This document shows, piece by piece, positions 32,202-41,688 of a stretch of 47,324 bases of DNA. The notes under the pieces are model-generated. The model saw nothing but the letters and a program-made list of their open reading frames with translations, was not told where the DNA came from and searched no databases. The stretch is from IMG/VR virus record IMGVR_UViG_3300025853_000157, positions 1 to 47,324 of that record, one strand, 5' to 3'. Both the position numbers and the translations under genes were made by a program. Numbering within the stretch: the stretch's first letter is position 1; every line of letters starts with the position of its first letter. This stretch comes from a virus.

Positions 32202-34100
32202 ATGATTTATTTTATAGGGCCTGATGAAGCAATGAAACGTGATTTTGCTGCTAAATGCAGTATTGAAACGGCTGTTAAGTATTGTAAGGATCAAAATGTA
32301 CTTGGCGTAGATACTGAAACTGAAGGTTTTGACTTCTTGACTAAGAAAATGGTAATGTTTCAGATAGGCGATAAATCAAATCAATTTGTAGTTGACACTC
32401 GTTATATTTCTATTGAGCCGTTTAGAAATATCCTAGAAAGTAAAAAGATCGTTAAAATACTACACAATGTAAGATTTGATTATAAAGTAATTAAAAGATG
32501 GGCAAAGATTGAACTTGAAAATGTTCATGACACCATGCTTGCAGAACAAGTTCTTAATTGTGGTAAACGTAATTATGGATACGGTCTTAAAGATCTAGCT
32601 TATAGGTATTTAGGACTATCTATGGATAAAGAGGTACGTAATAGATTCATCAGTCTTGCTGGTCAACCTTTTGATAAAGATCAAATAGTGTATGGCGCAA
32701 ATGATGTTAAATATTTATGTGAGATGCGTGAAATGCAATTGCAGTCTATTCAAACTTTTGAACTTGAAAAAGTATTAAATCTTGAGAATAATGCTGCTCT
32801 TGCATTTGCAGATATCGAATACAACGGTATACCACTAGATGTGCCTGGATGGAAAGAAATTGCAAGTAATTCTTATGATCAAGCTTTGAAGCTTGAGTCA
32901 GAACTTGATACTGCTGTATTGAATGATGCTAGACTTGAAAGATTTAAAGCTAGATATGTACAGGGTGATTTGTTTACACCTGTTCAAGATTTGCGTAAGA
33001 TTAATATCAAATGGTCTAGTCCTACACAAGTCCTTCAAGTATTTAGAACATATTTACCTGAGCTTGAAAATGTTAACGGCAAAGAGATAATAATACATTC
33101 TAAAAAGTTTCCTATTATAAAACAATATATTAAATATAAGGAAGCAATGAAACTCGCTACTAGTTATGGTGAAGAATTTCTAAAGAATGTACGTGTAGAT
33201 GGTAGAATACATACTAGTTTTAATCAAATATTAAATACTGGTCGTGTAGCTAGTAATTCTCCTAATATGCAACAGATACCTGCTGACAATAAATTCAGAA
33301 ACTGTTTTGTTGCAAAAGAAGGTTATGTATATGTCTCTGCTGACTACAGTTCTCAAGAATTATGTATCATAGCTGAAGGTTCTAAAGATCCTGTGTGGCG
33401 TAAAGTTCTTGAAGAAGGACAAGACCTTCATTCTGTATGTGCTGATCTTGTATACGGTCAAGAGTGGGCTAATGCTGCAGAAGAAGGCTGTGCTTATGTA
33501 TCAGCTAAGCAAAAATGCAATTGTTTTGGGCATAAAAAACTTAGAACCAATGTTAAGACCGTAAACTTTGGTCTTGCTTATGGCATGGGCCCACATAAAC
33601 TTGCATGGACGCTTGATATATCAAATGAAGAGGCTGAAGATCTTATTGCTAAATACTTTCAAGCTTTTCCTTCTATTGGTAAATTTTTAGAAGCGCTTGG
33701 TACATATGGTAAGACTAGAGGTCATATTCGTACTTATTCTCCATTTAGACGTGTCAGATGGTTTGAAAACTGGTTTGCTGGTATTCAATTTCGTAAAGAC
33801 AAACTAGGGGAAGTAGGCGCTATTGAGCGTGCCAGTAAAAACACTCCAATACAAGGAACTGGTGCTGATATGACCAAACTTGCTCTTGTTAAAATACGAG
33901 AGTATTTGAAAGCAAATCCAAGATTCGATGTACAAATTGTAATGACTGTACACGATCAAATTGATACGATATGCAAATCAGATCAAGCTGATGAATGGAA
34001 AGGTATTATGGCTAAGCTTATGGAAGAGGCTGGAGCTGAAATACTTCCGTCTGGATTGCTAAAAGCTGACCCGAATATCAGCGATAAATGGGAAAAATAA
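32202..34100 (+). CDS. polA: Family A DNA polymerase with 3'-5' exonuclease
   Basis: 632 residues. Exonuclease domain: VDTET (D37, E39), HNVRFDYKV (D93), YGANDVKYL (Y164, D168), so proofreading residues are complete. Polymerase domain: motif A DYSSQEL (D381), O-helix RTNVKTVNFGLAYG (R448, K452, F456, Y460), motif C MTVHDQI (H584, D585). The residue equivalent to E. coli F762 is Phe. There is no 5'-3' exonuclease domain. A short insert rich in Cys (EGCAYVSAKQKCNCFGHKK) lies between motif A and the O-helix. It is the replicative polymerase of the phage, followed by helicase, primase and recombination genes. Confidence 0.95.
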   Translation: MIYFIGPDEAMKRDFAAKCSIETAVKYCKDQNVLGVDTETEGFDFLTKKMVMFQIGDKSNQFVVDTRYISIEPFRNILESKKIVKILHNVRFDYKVIKRWAKIELENVHDTMLAEQVLNCGKRNYGYGLKDLAYRYLGLSMDKEVRNRFISLAGQPFDKDQIVYGANDVKYLCEMREMQLQSIQTFELEKVLNLENNAALAFADIEYNGIPLDVPGWKEIASNSYDQALKLESELDTAVLNDARLERFKARYVQGDLFTPVQDLRKINIKWSSPTQVLQVFRTYLPELENVNGKEIIIHSKKFPIIKQYIKYKEAMKLATSYGEEFLKNVRVDGRIHTSFNQILNTGRVASNSPNMQQIPADNKFRNCFVAKEGYVYVSADYSSQELCIIAEGSKDPVWRKVLEEGQDLHSVCADLVYGQEWANAAEEGCAYVSAKQKCNCFGHKKLRTNVKTVNFGLAYGMGPHKLAWTLDISNEEAEDLIAKYFQAFPSIGKFLEALGTYGKTRGHIRTYSPFRRVRWFENWFAGIQFRKDKLGEVGAIERASKNTPIQGTGADMTKLALVKIREYLKANPRFDVQIVMTVHDQIDTICKSDQADEWKGIMAKLMEEAGAEILPSGLLKADPNISDKWEK

Positions 34101-34120
34101 CGTAACTTTACATTATTCCA

Positions 34121-34330
34121 ATGGGACATATGAAATTTATAACTGAGCTTGCTCTTGACGAACAAGAGCTTGCTGAGTTTAGAGCTGCCTATAAAAAAGC
34201 AGTAAAAGAAAAAAAGAAAGAGTACCAGTACAAAAATTCTTATTTATATACAGAATATGCTGGTCATGTACTTTATTATGTAGACAATCATGCAAAAAAC
34301 ATTAAATCTGAATATAGAAAAAGATACTGA
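34121..34330 (+). CDS. Small charged helical protein
   Basis: 69 residues, a helical Lys/Glu/Tyr-rich protein (FRAAYKKAVKEKKKEYQYKN). It lies 20 bases after the polymerase and overlaps the helicase start by 41 bases in another frame. An internal ATG nine bases on is an alternative start. Not recognised. Confidence 0.55.
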   Translation: MGHMKFITELALDEQELAEFRAAYKKAVKEKKKEYQYKNSYLYTEYAGHVLYYVDNHAKNIKSEYRKRY

Positions 34331-35480
34331 GCAACAACTACATTTTAATACATGGAAAGAAAATGGCATGAAAGGTACTTCAATTGCTGCTACTGGTCTT
34401 GGTAAAACCAGGATAGGTATTATGGCAATTGAGCATATCTTAAACATGTCAGAAAGTAATAAGGCACTTGTTATAGTGCCAACGGAAAACCTGAGAGACA
34501 ATGAATGGGTTAACGAGTTCAGAAAATGGGAATTATCTCATCTTCTGCCAAGAGTGGAGTTTATGTGTATCCAATCTGCTTACAAACTATCAAATCAGAA
34601 ATGGTCTATAGTTGTAGTAGATGAAGTACACACTACTCTATCTTATGTGTATCGTAATTTTTACGAATACAATAACTGGGAGACTATTTATTGTCTAACT
34701 GCTACTCCCCCTGAGAATGAAGAGTATCGAGAATACTTAGAATCTTTTTCACCTATATTGATGAAAACAGACCTTAGAAAAGCCAGCAAATTAGAGTTGG
34801 TATCAAAACACAGGGTCTACAATTTAGGTGTAAGTTTTACAGCTCTCGAAGCTCTTCAATATCAAAGGGTGGATAAGCTTTACAATCAGGCTGCTTCTCA
34901 TTTGGGAGGAGTATACAGTGCGTTTGCCAATGCCACTAAATGGCGAAGGTCTAAAAATAGAGACAAAGCAAAATGGGCAAACATATTTTATACAACTATG
35001 CAAAAGAGAAAACAGATCTGCTACAATGCTGTAAATAAAGTCAAAATGACTGATGAGATAATTAAAAAATTCTCAGATAGAAAAGCATTGGTATTTAGTG
35101 AGTCTATTGAGTTTGCAGAAAAACTGCAAGAAACCCTTGGAGCTGAATGCGTTACATTTCATTCAAAACTGTCTAAAAAGGAAAGAGACAAAGCATTAGA
35201 AGATTTTGCTAGTTCTAATAAACGTGTTATTAGTTCAGTAAAGGCTCTTAATGCAGGTCTTAATGTTCCTGATTGCAGTCTTGGTATATGTGCTGCTGGT
35301 AGCTCCAAAGCCTTAGATAACATCCAAAGAAAAGGAAGAACATTGCGTAAAACGGATGATAACAAAGAGGCTATTTACATTAATCTATTTATAAAAGGTA
35401 GTCAAGAGGTAAAATGGGTAAGAAAAAGAACTCAAAAAGACAAAGTAAAGTGGGTCGAGTCGTTAGACGAAGTAGTATAA
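34290..35480 (+). CDS. SF2 helicase (DEAD/DEAH-like)
   Basis: 396 residues. Motif I ATGLGKTR (34-41), motif II DEVH (111-114), motif III LTATPP (136-141), and a C-terminal RecA-like domain with KALVFSESIEFAEKL, FHSKLSKKERD, SSVKALNAGLNVPD and motif VI QRKGRTLRK. The core is small, without extra domains, like the phage helicases related to T4 UvsW. It would unwind or branch-migrate DNA during replication restart or recombination. It overlaps the previous gene by 41 bases. Confidence 0.9.
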   Translation: MQKTLNLNIEKDTEQQLHFNTWKENGMKGTSIAATGLGKTRIGIMAIEHILNMSESNKALVIVPTENLRDNEWVNEFRKWELSHLLPRVEFMCIQSAYKLSNQKWSIVVVDEVHTTLSYVYRNFYEYNNWETIYCLTATPPENEEYREYLESFSPILMKTDLRKASKLELVSKHRVYNLGVSFTALEALQYQRVDKLYNQAASHLGGVYSAFANATKWRRSKNRDKAKWANIFYTTMQKRKQICYNAVNKVKMTDEIIKKFSDRKALVFSESIEFAEKLQETLGAECVTFHSKLSKKERDKALEDFASSNKRVISSVKALNAGLNVPDCSLGICAAGSSKALDNIQRKGRTLRKTDDNKEAIYINLFIKGSQEVKWVRKRTQKDKVKWVESLDEVV

Positions 35481-35593
35481 AAGTTAGAGACTGGCAGATA
35501 TCTAAATACAAATATTCTTTTCCTGAAGAAGATGAGTATTTATACGAGAGAGAAAGGCTTATAATCCAAGCCGACAATTATTCTAATCTTTAA
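35414..35593 (+). CDS. 59-residue basic protein overlapping the helicase end
   Basis: ATG at 35414 opens a 59-codon frame that runs 67 bases inside the helicase end and fills the gap up to TAA 35591-35593. N terminus MGKKKNSKRQSKVGRVVRRS is strongly basic, the rest amphipathic (EDEYLYERERLIIQADNY). It ends 10 bases before the next ATG. Gap filling and the nucleic-acid-binding-like N terminus support a real small gene, although the basic part mirrors the helicase tail coding. Confidence 0.45.
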   Translation: MGKKKNSKRQSKVGRVVRRSSIKVRDWQISKYKYSFPEEDEYLYERERLIIQADNYSNL

Positions 35594-35603
35594 ACTATTA
35601 ACT

Positions 35604-36257
35604 ATGGTAGCAATTGGTGAACCATTTATTCAAACATTGATAGAAAACAATCTATCTCTTAGGGAGTATTTTATTCTATACTGTAAAGTCTATGATAAAG
35701 AACATCTTATAGATAAATACCAAGAGAAATTCACAGACTTAAAACTGTTTTCAGTGTATGGTAAACTTGTTACTAAAGGTTTTTTGTTGCGTCTTGATGG
35801 CGATAAAGGATATATCAGTACAGAGAAAGGCGATGATTTTATTTACGGTCTTGTAGATAGTTATGCTGATCAAAAATCTGATAATCCTTTTCTAGGTGAT
35901 GAAGACATCACTGAAATATCAGATTCGGTATATGATACCGAGTTTAAAAAGTTCCTAGATGCTTATCCTGTAAAGATAAGACGTACAAATGGAACGGAGT
36001 CTTATTTGAAAGAGGGCACTAAAGAGATTAAAGAACTTTATGTTAAAATCATAACTGGTAAAAGAGCAACACCACAACAGATGCAAGATGCGATTGAATA
36101 CTATGTCAGACGATATACTGACTCAGGTAATCTTCCGTATCTAAAAACACTGAAAAACTGGCTCTTACAAGAGATATGGCGTGACGTTCTTGGTCATATT
36201 AGTGGCCCTAATTACAAACCTGTTAAAACAGTAAATTATGGCGGAAAAATCGAATAG
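35604..36257 (+). CDS. Replisome-organiser or helicase-loader-like protein
   Basis: 217 residues. The N-terminal half could be a winged helix (IQTLIENNLSLREYFILYCK, SVYGKLVTKGFLLRL, KGYISTEKGDDFI). The C-terminal part has FKKFLDAYPVKI...TPQQMQDAIEYYVRR and LPYLKTLKNWLLQEIW, the pattern of the C-terminal end of phage replication-initiation proteins, which contact helicase. It overlaps the DnaB-like helicase gene by 20 bases, consistent with a loader role. The function is inferred. Confidence 0.6.
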   Translation: MVAIGEPFIQTLIENNLSLREYFILYCKVYDKEHLIDKYQEKFTDLKLFSVYGKLVTKGFLLRLDGDKGYISTEKGDDFIYGLVDSYADQKSDNPFLGDEDITEISDSVYDTEFKKFLDAYPVKIRRTNGTESYLKEGTKEIKELYVKIITGKRATPQQMQDAIEYYVRRYTDSGNLPYLKTLKNWLLQEIWRDVLGHISGPNYKPVKTVNYGGKIE

Positions 36258-37218
36258 TCTAGACTACAAACATATCAGTATTGCTGGTACCGAAGCTTTA
36301 GATTATATTGATAAGAGGAGAAAGGGTGCAATTAGGTCGCTTAAAACAAGATGGCCTAAACTGAACAACAGACTAACGGGCGGTATCGAATGGAATACTA
36401 TTATGACTATTGCTGGTATGTCAGGTTCAGGTAAATCAAGTATTGCAAATGAGTTAGAGACAAGTTTCTTTGATCATAATCCTAACGAAAACTTTTCTGT
36501 GCTGAGTTTCAATTTCGAGATGTTGGCACTTAAACAAGTTGGTAGGAAAATATCAGCGAAGATGTCACGAACTGTTACAGAACTGTATTCAGGTCAGGCT
36601 TCATTGTCAGATGGCGATTTTCAAATAGCAGAAAATCATATTAACAATGAGATTTCTAACTACGATATATTTTATGTGGACGTGCCTGGCACAGTTCAAG
36701 AAATATTCAGTACAATTATGAAATTCCATGAAGAACAAAAAAAGATAAAAGGCAAACACTATGGTACTGTTATATTTCTTGACCATACTCTACTTACTAG
36801 AGGTGCTCAAGGTGCCGCAGAACGTGAAATTTTATCTAGACTTTATGGTATGTTCATGTTCGTTAAGAAGAAAATAAAATGTATCTTTATAGCACTGAGT
36901 CAGCTCAACAGAGAGATAGAGAAGTCCGAGCGTTTAGCGAATCCTATGCAACATTATCCTATGAAGAAAGACATCTTCGGTAGTGATGCTGTGTTTCATG
37001 GTTCAGACTATGTGATGGTATCGCATAAACCATTTATGTTACACCTTCAGACATACGGACCTAAAAATCTACCTGTTGTCCATCCAACCAATCACACACA
37101 ATGTATGATATATTGGCATGTGATTAAAAACCGCGATGGCGAGAGTGGCTTAGTACTAAGTATGCTAGATAATCTTAAACATAACACAGTAGACGAATAC
37201 AATCAAATTTTTTCATAA
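36238..37218 (+). CDS. DnaB-like replicative helicase
   Basis: 326 residues, the ATPase domain of RecA/DnaB type without the N-terminal DnaB collar domain. Walker A GMSGSGKSS (60-68), Walker B VIFLDH (178-183), motif H3-like IALSQLNREIEKSE and DNA-loop region IFGSDAVFHGSDYVMVSHKP. A ring helicase that travels at the fork, working with the primase at 39032 and polymerase at 32202. It shares one base with the following P-loop ATPase gene. Confidence 0.85.
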   Translation: MAEKSNSLDYKHISIAGTEALDYIDKRRKGAIRSLKTRWPKLNNRLTGGIEWNTIMTIAGMSGSGKSSIANELETSFFDHNPNENFSVLSFNFEMLALKQVGRKISAKMSRTVTELYSGQASLSDGDFQIAENHINNEISNYDIFYVDVPGTVQEIFSTIMKFHEEQKKIKGKHYGTVIFLDHTLLTRGAQGAAEREILSRLYGMFMFVKKKIKCIFIALSQLNREIEKSERLANPMQHYPMKKDIFGSDAVFHGSDYVMVSHKPFMLHLQTYGPKNLPVVHPTNHTQCMIYWHVIKNRDGESGLVLSMLDNLKHNTVDEYNQIFS

Positions 37219-37901
37219 TGAGTCAAGAAATCTTAGTAATTGGGGAATCAGGCAGTGGCAAATCCACTAGTATAGAACAGCTTGATCCTAAGTCTACGTT
37301 TATCGTTAACGTAGCAAATAAACCACTTCCTTTTAGAGGCTGGAAGTCAAAATATGCGCCTTTATCAAAAGAAAATCCTACTGGTAATTACCTAAGTACG
37401 GATGATCCGTTGAAGATTGTCAATATGCTAAAACATATTGATAAGAATATGCCACATATTAAAAATGTGGTTATTGATGATTTTCAATATATCATGGCTA
37501 ACGAGTTTATGCGTAGAGCTAATGAACGTGGCTTTGATAAGTTTACTGATATTGGGTTACATGCCTGGGAAATAATCAATACTGGTAAAAACATGCGAGA
37601 TGACATTACATTTACAATGTTTGGTCATGCTGAAGCTTCTACAGATTTACAAGGCAACAGAAAACTGAAGTTCAAAACTATCGGTAAACTTGTTGACGAG
37701 AAAATTAATATAGAAGGTATGTTTACCGTAGTATTATTTACCGATGTGTCTCCTGATGAGAACGGTAATATTCAAAGATACTTTGTAACGCAAAGTGACG
37801 GCACTACTACAGCTAAATCGCCTCGTGGCATGTTTGAAGATCTAAAGATCACTAATGATCTAAATAATGTAATTGAAACAGTAACCGAATACAATAGTTA
37901 A
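37218..37901 (+). CDS. P-loop ATPase, Sak4-like recombination protein candidate
   Basis: 227 residues. Walker A GESGSGKST at residues 8-16, Walker B NVVIDDFQY near 85-93, and a later sensor-like TMFGHAEAS. The compact RecA-like core is close in layout to Sak4-type single-strand annealing ATPases, usually encoded near SSB and exonuclease genes, as here. It may pair homologous DNA together with the nuclease at 40623. The family call is by pattern. Confidence 0.7.
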   Translation: MSQEILVIGESGSGKSTSIEQLDPKSTFIVNVANKPLPFRGWKSKYAPLSKENPTGNYLSTDDPLKIVNMLKHIDKNMPHIKNVVIDDFQYIMANEFMRRANERGFDKFTDIGLHAWEIINTGKNMRDDITFTMFGHAEASTDLQGNRKLKFKTIGKLVDEKINIEGMFTVVLFTDVSPDENGNIQRYFVTQSDGTTTAKSPRGMFEDLKITNDLNNVIETVTEYNS

Positions 37902-37902
37902 A

Positions 37903-38430
37903 ATGAAACTTGTAGGTAAAAAAGTAGAAAGAATGAACAAGTATGGAGATACTTCTTGTATTAATCTAACCGACAACGGTAGAATGAGATTGTCTCCAAA
38001 TCTTGTAAGTAGATTACGTATTACAAAAAATACTAATCGCATTGGATTTGCATATCCTGAATCAAATGAAAAGCACACATATGTGTATTTAGCACCAGAT
38101 AACAATGGTATTGCTATCAATGCTCAAGGGTATGCAACAAACAAACCTCACAACAGGGATCTTAGATCTACGTTTGGGTTGTCTAGTACTGGAGAGTGTA
38201 CTTTGTACGTGGATGAGACACCAGTGACTTATCCAGAATACGAAGGATATACTTTCTATAGACTTACAGCTTCAACTGAAGATACTGAGGTTACGTCTAC
38301 TAGTGTTGAAGATACTAGAGAGGGAGAAGATTGGACTGACACAACTGAAACGTCAGCAGCTATTACAACAGAGGAAAGCACTGTTGAAGAAGTTGAAACA
38401 GAAGAAGTTGCTTTCGATGATATTTTTTAA
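37903..38430 (+). CDS. Protein with acidic SSB-like C-terminal tail
   Basis: 175 residues. The first ~120 residues are beta-rich (RMRLSPNLVSRLRITKNTNR, THVYLAPDNN-type strands), followed by a ~55-residue acidic Thr/Glu-rich linker and the tail EEVAFDDIF. An OB-like body plus acidic tail would suit a DNA-binding accessory protein. It is followed 18 bases later by a clearer SSB candidate. Not recognised with certainty. Confidence 0.6.
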   Translation: MKLVGKKVERMNKYGDTSCINLTDNGRMRLSPNLVSRLRITKNTNRIGFAYPESNEKHTYVYLAPDNNGIAINAQGYATNKPHNRDLRSTFGLSSTGECTLYVDETPVTYPEYEGYTFYRLTASTEDTEVTSTSVEDTREGEDWTDTTETSAAITTEESTVEEVETEEVAFDDIF

Positions 38431-38448
38431 TTAAATAGAAATAAATAA

Positions 38449-39021
38449 ATGTATTCTATTAGCAAAGATCTTACAGTAGATGCAGGAAATGGTATGAGTC
38501 CTATTCCTGTAGGAATTAATGAGAATGTTAAATTCAGTGGATTAGAGAAAAAAGCTGATAAAAATGGTAATAGTTATCTTAGCTTTAACTTTACTGATTC
38601 AGATGGTAATTCTTTAATGCATAACGAATTTGAAATTAATCCTCAATATGTTACACCTAAAGAAGGAGAATCTAAAGAAGATGCTGTTAGTCGTAGAGTG
38701 AACAGTATGCTTATCAGAATTAAGCATATCTGTACTCAGTTTATTTCTGCAGATCAATTTGTAGTATCAGGAGCAGATTGGAGTTCTTTCTGTGATAATG
38801 TAGTGCAGTTAATGCAGAACCGTGATTACAGCAAAGCTCTTCGATTAAAAGTTGTATACAACTATCGTGATTACGCTTCTCTTCCTAACTACGCTCCGTT
38901 TGTAGAAACAATGGAGACTTCTCCTAGTAAACTACGTATTGGTAAATACGATAAGTTGGAAAAAGAAGAGACTAAAGCTGTTGCTGAAGTTGCAAGTACA
39001 GACGATGATCTGCCATTTTAA
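38449..39021 (+). CDS. ssb: Single-stranded DNA-binding protein candidate
   Basis: 190 residues. Body: KFSGLEKKADKNGNSYLSFN, beta strands as in OB folds, then helices. The C terminus ASTDDDLPF closely resembles the conserved DDDIPF tail by which SSB recruits replication partners. It sits between the P-loop ATPase and the primase. The fold is not proven, since some phage SSB families share only the tail. Confidence 0.7.
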   Translation: MYSISKDLTVDAGNGMSPIPVGINENVKFSGLEKKADKNGNSYLSFNFTDSDGNSLMHNEFEINPQYVTPKEGESKEDAVSRRVNSMLIRIKHICTQFISADQFVVSGADWSSFCDNVVQLMQNRDYSKALRLKVVYNYRDYASLPNYAPFVETMETSPSKLRIGKYDKLEKEETKAVAEVASTDDDLPF

Positions 39022-39031
39022 ATAACAACTA

Positions 39032-40048
39032 ATGTATGACTCAAGGAACATACGAGTTCCTAAAAAGCTTACTAAAGCCAATATTTTGGAATTAGTAAGC
39101 GAGTCTTACATTATAAGGCATTATATGGGGTTTGATTTCAAACTAGGCAAAGCTTACTCTAGCCCGCTTAGAGAGGATTCAAACCCCTCTTTTGTCTTAT
39201 ATATGGCAGGCAATGGGAGCATAAAGTTTAAAGACTTTAATGGGTTGTCTGGTAATTGTTTTGACCTGGTAATGCATATACACAATGTAGATTTTAAAGA
39301 AGCATTGAGTATAATAGATAAAGATCTAGGTCTAAAATTATCACACACCTCCGCTTACCCCTTTTCCTCCCCCAAGCGTGTAGTTTACAATGTAGAAAAA
39401 CAAGAAAATCGTAAAAAACTAATTCAATTTAAACCTCAAGTATTTACAAAGTTTGATTTGGATTATTGGGCAGCGTACAATATAAATGCTGAAACGCTTA
39501 ATAAGTATAATGTGTATTCTGGTAAGTTTATATTTTTAGATAAAAAACTAATACTACGATATGCATATACTCAGCCTATTTTTTGTTACAAATTCCCATC
39601 AGGTTCAGTTAAAGTTTATAGACCTCTTAATACAGATATTAAATGGTTAAGTAATACAACTGAGCTTGACATACAAGGTGAGACACAACTTCCTGAAAAA
39701 GTAGATTGTTTGATAATTACAAAATCTCTAAAAGATGTAATGGTACTAGATAGTCTTGGTTATTCTGCTATTGCTCCGCAATCAGAAAATACTAAGACCC
39801 AGTACGAAAAAATGGTAGAGATAATTAAATCCAAACAAGTAAAATTTATCACAATTATATTTGATAATGACCAATCAGGGCGTAACGGGGCTCAAGAATT
39901 GAATGAATATCTAAGATCTGAATTTGATAGCATAATTACAATAGATGTGCTATTTGTAGAACGTCAAAAAGACATATCAGATCTTATAAAAGCAGAAGGA
40001 GAAGGCAGTGCGGTTGAATTTTTAAAGAATGTAAAATGTCAAAAATAG
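39032..40048 (+). CDS. DnaG-like primase with TOPRIM domain
   Basis: 338 residues. Residues ~30-100 (FKLGKAYSSPLREDSNPSFV, IKFKDFNGLSGNCFDLVM) correspond to the CHC2-type template-binding domain without its zinc cysteines. The TOPRIM domain (about 224-300) has LIITKSLKDVMVLDSLGY in place of the usual Glu motif and FDNDQSGRNG with the metal-binding Asp pair (D278, D280). Replacement of the TOPRIM Glu by a Ser/Lys context is usual among Bacteroidota phage relatives, as I recall. It overlaps the resolvase gene by 13 bases. Confidence 0.85.
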   Translation: MYDSRNIRVPKKLTKANILELVSESYIIRHYMGFDFKLGKAYSSPLREDSNPSFVLYMAGNGSIKFKDFNGLSGNCFDLVMHIHNVDFKEALSIIDKDLGLKLSHTSAYPFSSPKRVVYNVEKQENRKKLIQFKPQVFTKFDLDYWAAYNINAETLNKYNVYSGKFIFLDKKLILRYAYTQPIFCYKFPSGSVKVYRPLNTDIKWLSNTTELDIQGETQLPEKVDCLIITKSLKDVMVLDSLGYSAIAPQSENTKTQYEKMVEIIKSKQVKFITIIFDNDQSGRNGAQELNEYLRSEFDSIITIDVLFVERQKDISDLIKAEGEGSAVEFLKNVKCQK

Positions 40049-40626
40049 GAAAGACATGGAAAGTAGTTATTCCAAACTATGAAGATAAAGTCCCTATCAG
40101 TCAAAGACGTAGGGCAAAGTATTTTAAAAGAATTGATCAAAAAAATAATAAAATACCTAAAAAGCATCTTGCTAAACTAAAATCAGGTCATTTGTATTTT
40201 GATCAAAAGGGCTATTTAGTAGACCACAATAAAAATAGAGTAATTGCAAATCCATTAGTAGCAGGTAAGCCTAAGTATTGGACAATAAATGGACAAAGAA
40301 TATACGATGGTTCTTTACATTACACAGCCAGGGCAAAAGTAGCTCGTTGGATGCATAGATATTTAGGAGAATATATTGACAACTTACCCGAAATAGAAAT
40401 ACCTACTGGGTGTTATCTACGTGTGTGGCTTGATATATATAAACCTTATGTTTCTGATAAATGGGATTGCGATAATCAATGGCCTTGGGTCAAATGGTTT
40501 ATGGACACTCTTGTAGAGAAGGGCAAGATTCCAGAAGACAGTGTTGCATATGTACGTAGCGCTGGTCAAGTAAGTTATATACCTTCTGATGATAGAAAAT
40601 TAGTATTTAATATACAGATCATATGA
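40036..40626 (+). CDS. RusA-like Holliday junction resolvase
   Basis: 196 residues. The C-terminal half shows the RusA pattern: D-I-Y-K-P...KWDCDNQWPWVKWFMDTL (D144, D146, D157) and VEKGKIPEDSVAYVR (D168), the carboxylates that bind metal. The N-terminal ~80 residues are extra and basic (PISQRRRAKYFKRI, IPKKHLAKLKSG). It would resolve branched replication or recombination intermediates before packaging. It overlaps the exonuclease gene by 4 bases. Confidence 0.75.
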   Translation: MSKIGKTWKVVIPNYEDKVPISQRRRAKYFKRIDQKNNKIPKKHLAKLKSGHLYFDQKGYLVDHNKNRVIANPLVAGKPKYWTINGQRIYDGSLHYTARAKVARWMHRYLGEYIDNLPEIEIPTGCYLRVWLDIYKPYVSDKWDCDNQWPWVKWFMDTLVEKGKIPEDSVAYVRSAGQVSYIPSDDRKLVFNIQII

Positions 40627-41651
40627 TAGATTATGAAAAATTGAATGCGCATAGGATGAGTGTATCATCTCTTAATCTGTTTGCCCATTCGCCAAAATTG
40701 TACATGAATCATGTACTAAATCCTGAAGAAGTAAGAACAGGATATTTTTCAAAAGGTAGCGCAGTAGATTGTTTGATAACAGAACCTGAAAAGTTTGAAG
40801 ACCAATTTGCTATAATGTCAATTGAGCGTCCTTCTGGTATGATGGGCGATCTTTGTCAAAAATTAGTACAATATGGTTCTATGGAAGGAGCTGAGCATGT
40901 AGAGTTTGAAGATCTATTTGAGCTTGCTTACAAAGAATCAGGATTTAAACTTAGTAAAGCAGCAGTGCTTAAAAAGTTTGAAGCTCCTAATTCTGAAGCA
41001 AAGAAATATTATAATGAGATTCTGCAAGCAGGTGATAGAAAATTACTCAGTGAAACTGAATATGCTCAAGTAAAAGAAGTTGTACATATGCTTAAAACAA
41101 ATGAGCATACTAAATTCTATATAGAAGATGCAGCTTCTCATCCATTGATGGAGACCATTGATCAGATGGAGATATTCTTTGAACTTGAAAATGTTCAATG
41201 TAAGGCTTATTTAGACAGAGTTATAATAGACCATACTAATAAGCGTATAATTCCAACTGACTTAAAGACCACAGGTAAATCTGTATTTGAATTTGAGAAA
41301 AGTTATATTCAGTATGGATATTTCAGACAAGGTGCGTTTTACACAGCAGCTATTAGAGATTACATGAATAAAGACCAAAATCTTAAAGATTATAAGCTTG
41401 AGAACTTTAGATTCATTGTAGCCGAAATGGACTGTGAAAACCCTCCTCTTGTATTTCAAATGAGTGATGAGGATATAGAACGTAGTCTTTATACTGGCGG
41501 TACTCTTAAATCAGGTCAGGAATTAAAGAGTGTTTATCAATTATTACACGAACTCAAATGGCATAGGGAAGAATGTCTTTGGGATATGCGTAAAGAGCAC
41601 CTTGAGTCCCTTAAACGCACTGGGTCGCTCACCCTCGATATCATCCAGTAG
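40623..41651 (+). CDS. PD-(D/E)XK exonuclease (RecE/Cas4/YqaJ-like)
   Basis: 342 residues. Early motif VSSLNLFAHSPKLY, FSKGSAVDCLITEPEKF, and the active-site pattern KAYLDRVIID (D198) and PTDLKTTG (D213, K215), then QYGYFRQGAFY, the Q-x-x-x-Y motif of this nuclease superfamily. It matches the putative exodeoxyribonuclease-8-like group used by phages for recombination, probably acting with the annealing ATPase and SSB. It overlaps the resolvase gene by 4 bases. Confidence 0.85.
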   Translation: MIDYEKLNAHRMSVSSLNLFAHSPKLYMNHVLNPEEVRTGYFSKGSAVDCLITEPEKFEDQFAIMSIERPSGMMGDLCQKLVQYGSMEGAEHVEFEDLFELAYKESGFKLSKAAVLKKFEAPNSEAKKYYNEILQAGDRKLLSETEYAQVKEVVHMLKTNEHTKFYIEDAASHPLMETIDQMEIFFELENVQCKAYLDRVIIDHTNKRIIPTDLKTTGKSVFEFEKSYIQYGYFRQGAFYTAAIRDYMNKDQNLKDYKLENFRFIVAEMDCENPPLVFQMSDEDIERSLYTGGTLKSGQELKSVYQLLHELKWHREECLWDMRKEHLESLKRTGSLTLDIIQ

Positions 41652-41688
41652 TTTAGCTAGAAACTATACTACACATTTCCTTTTGCCT

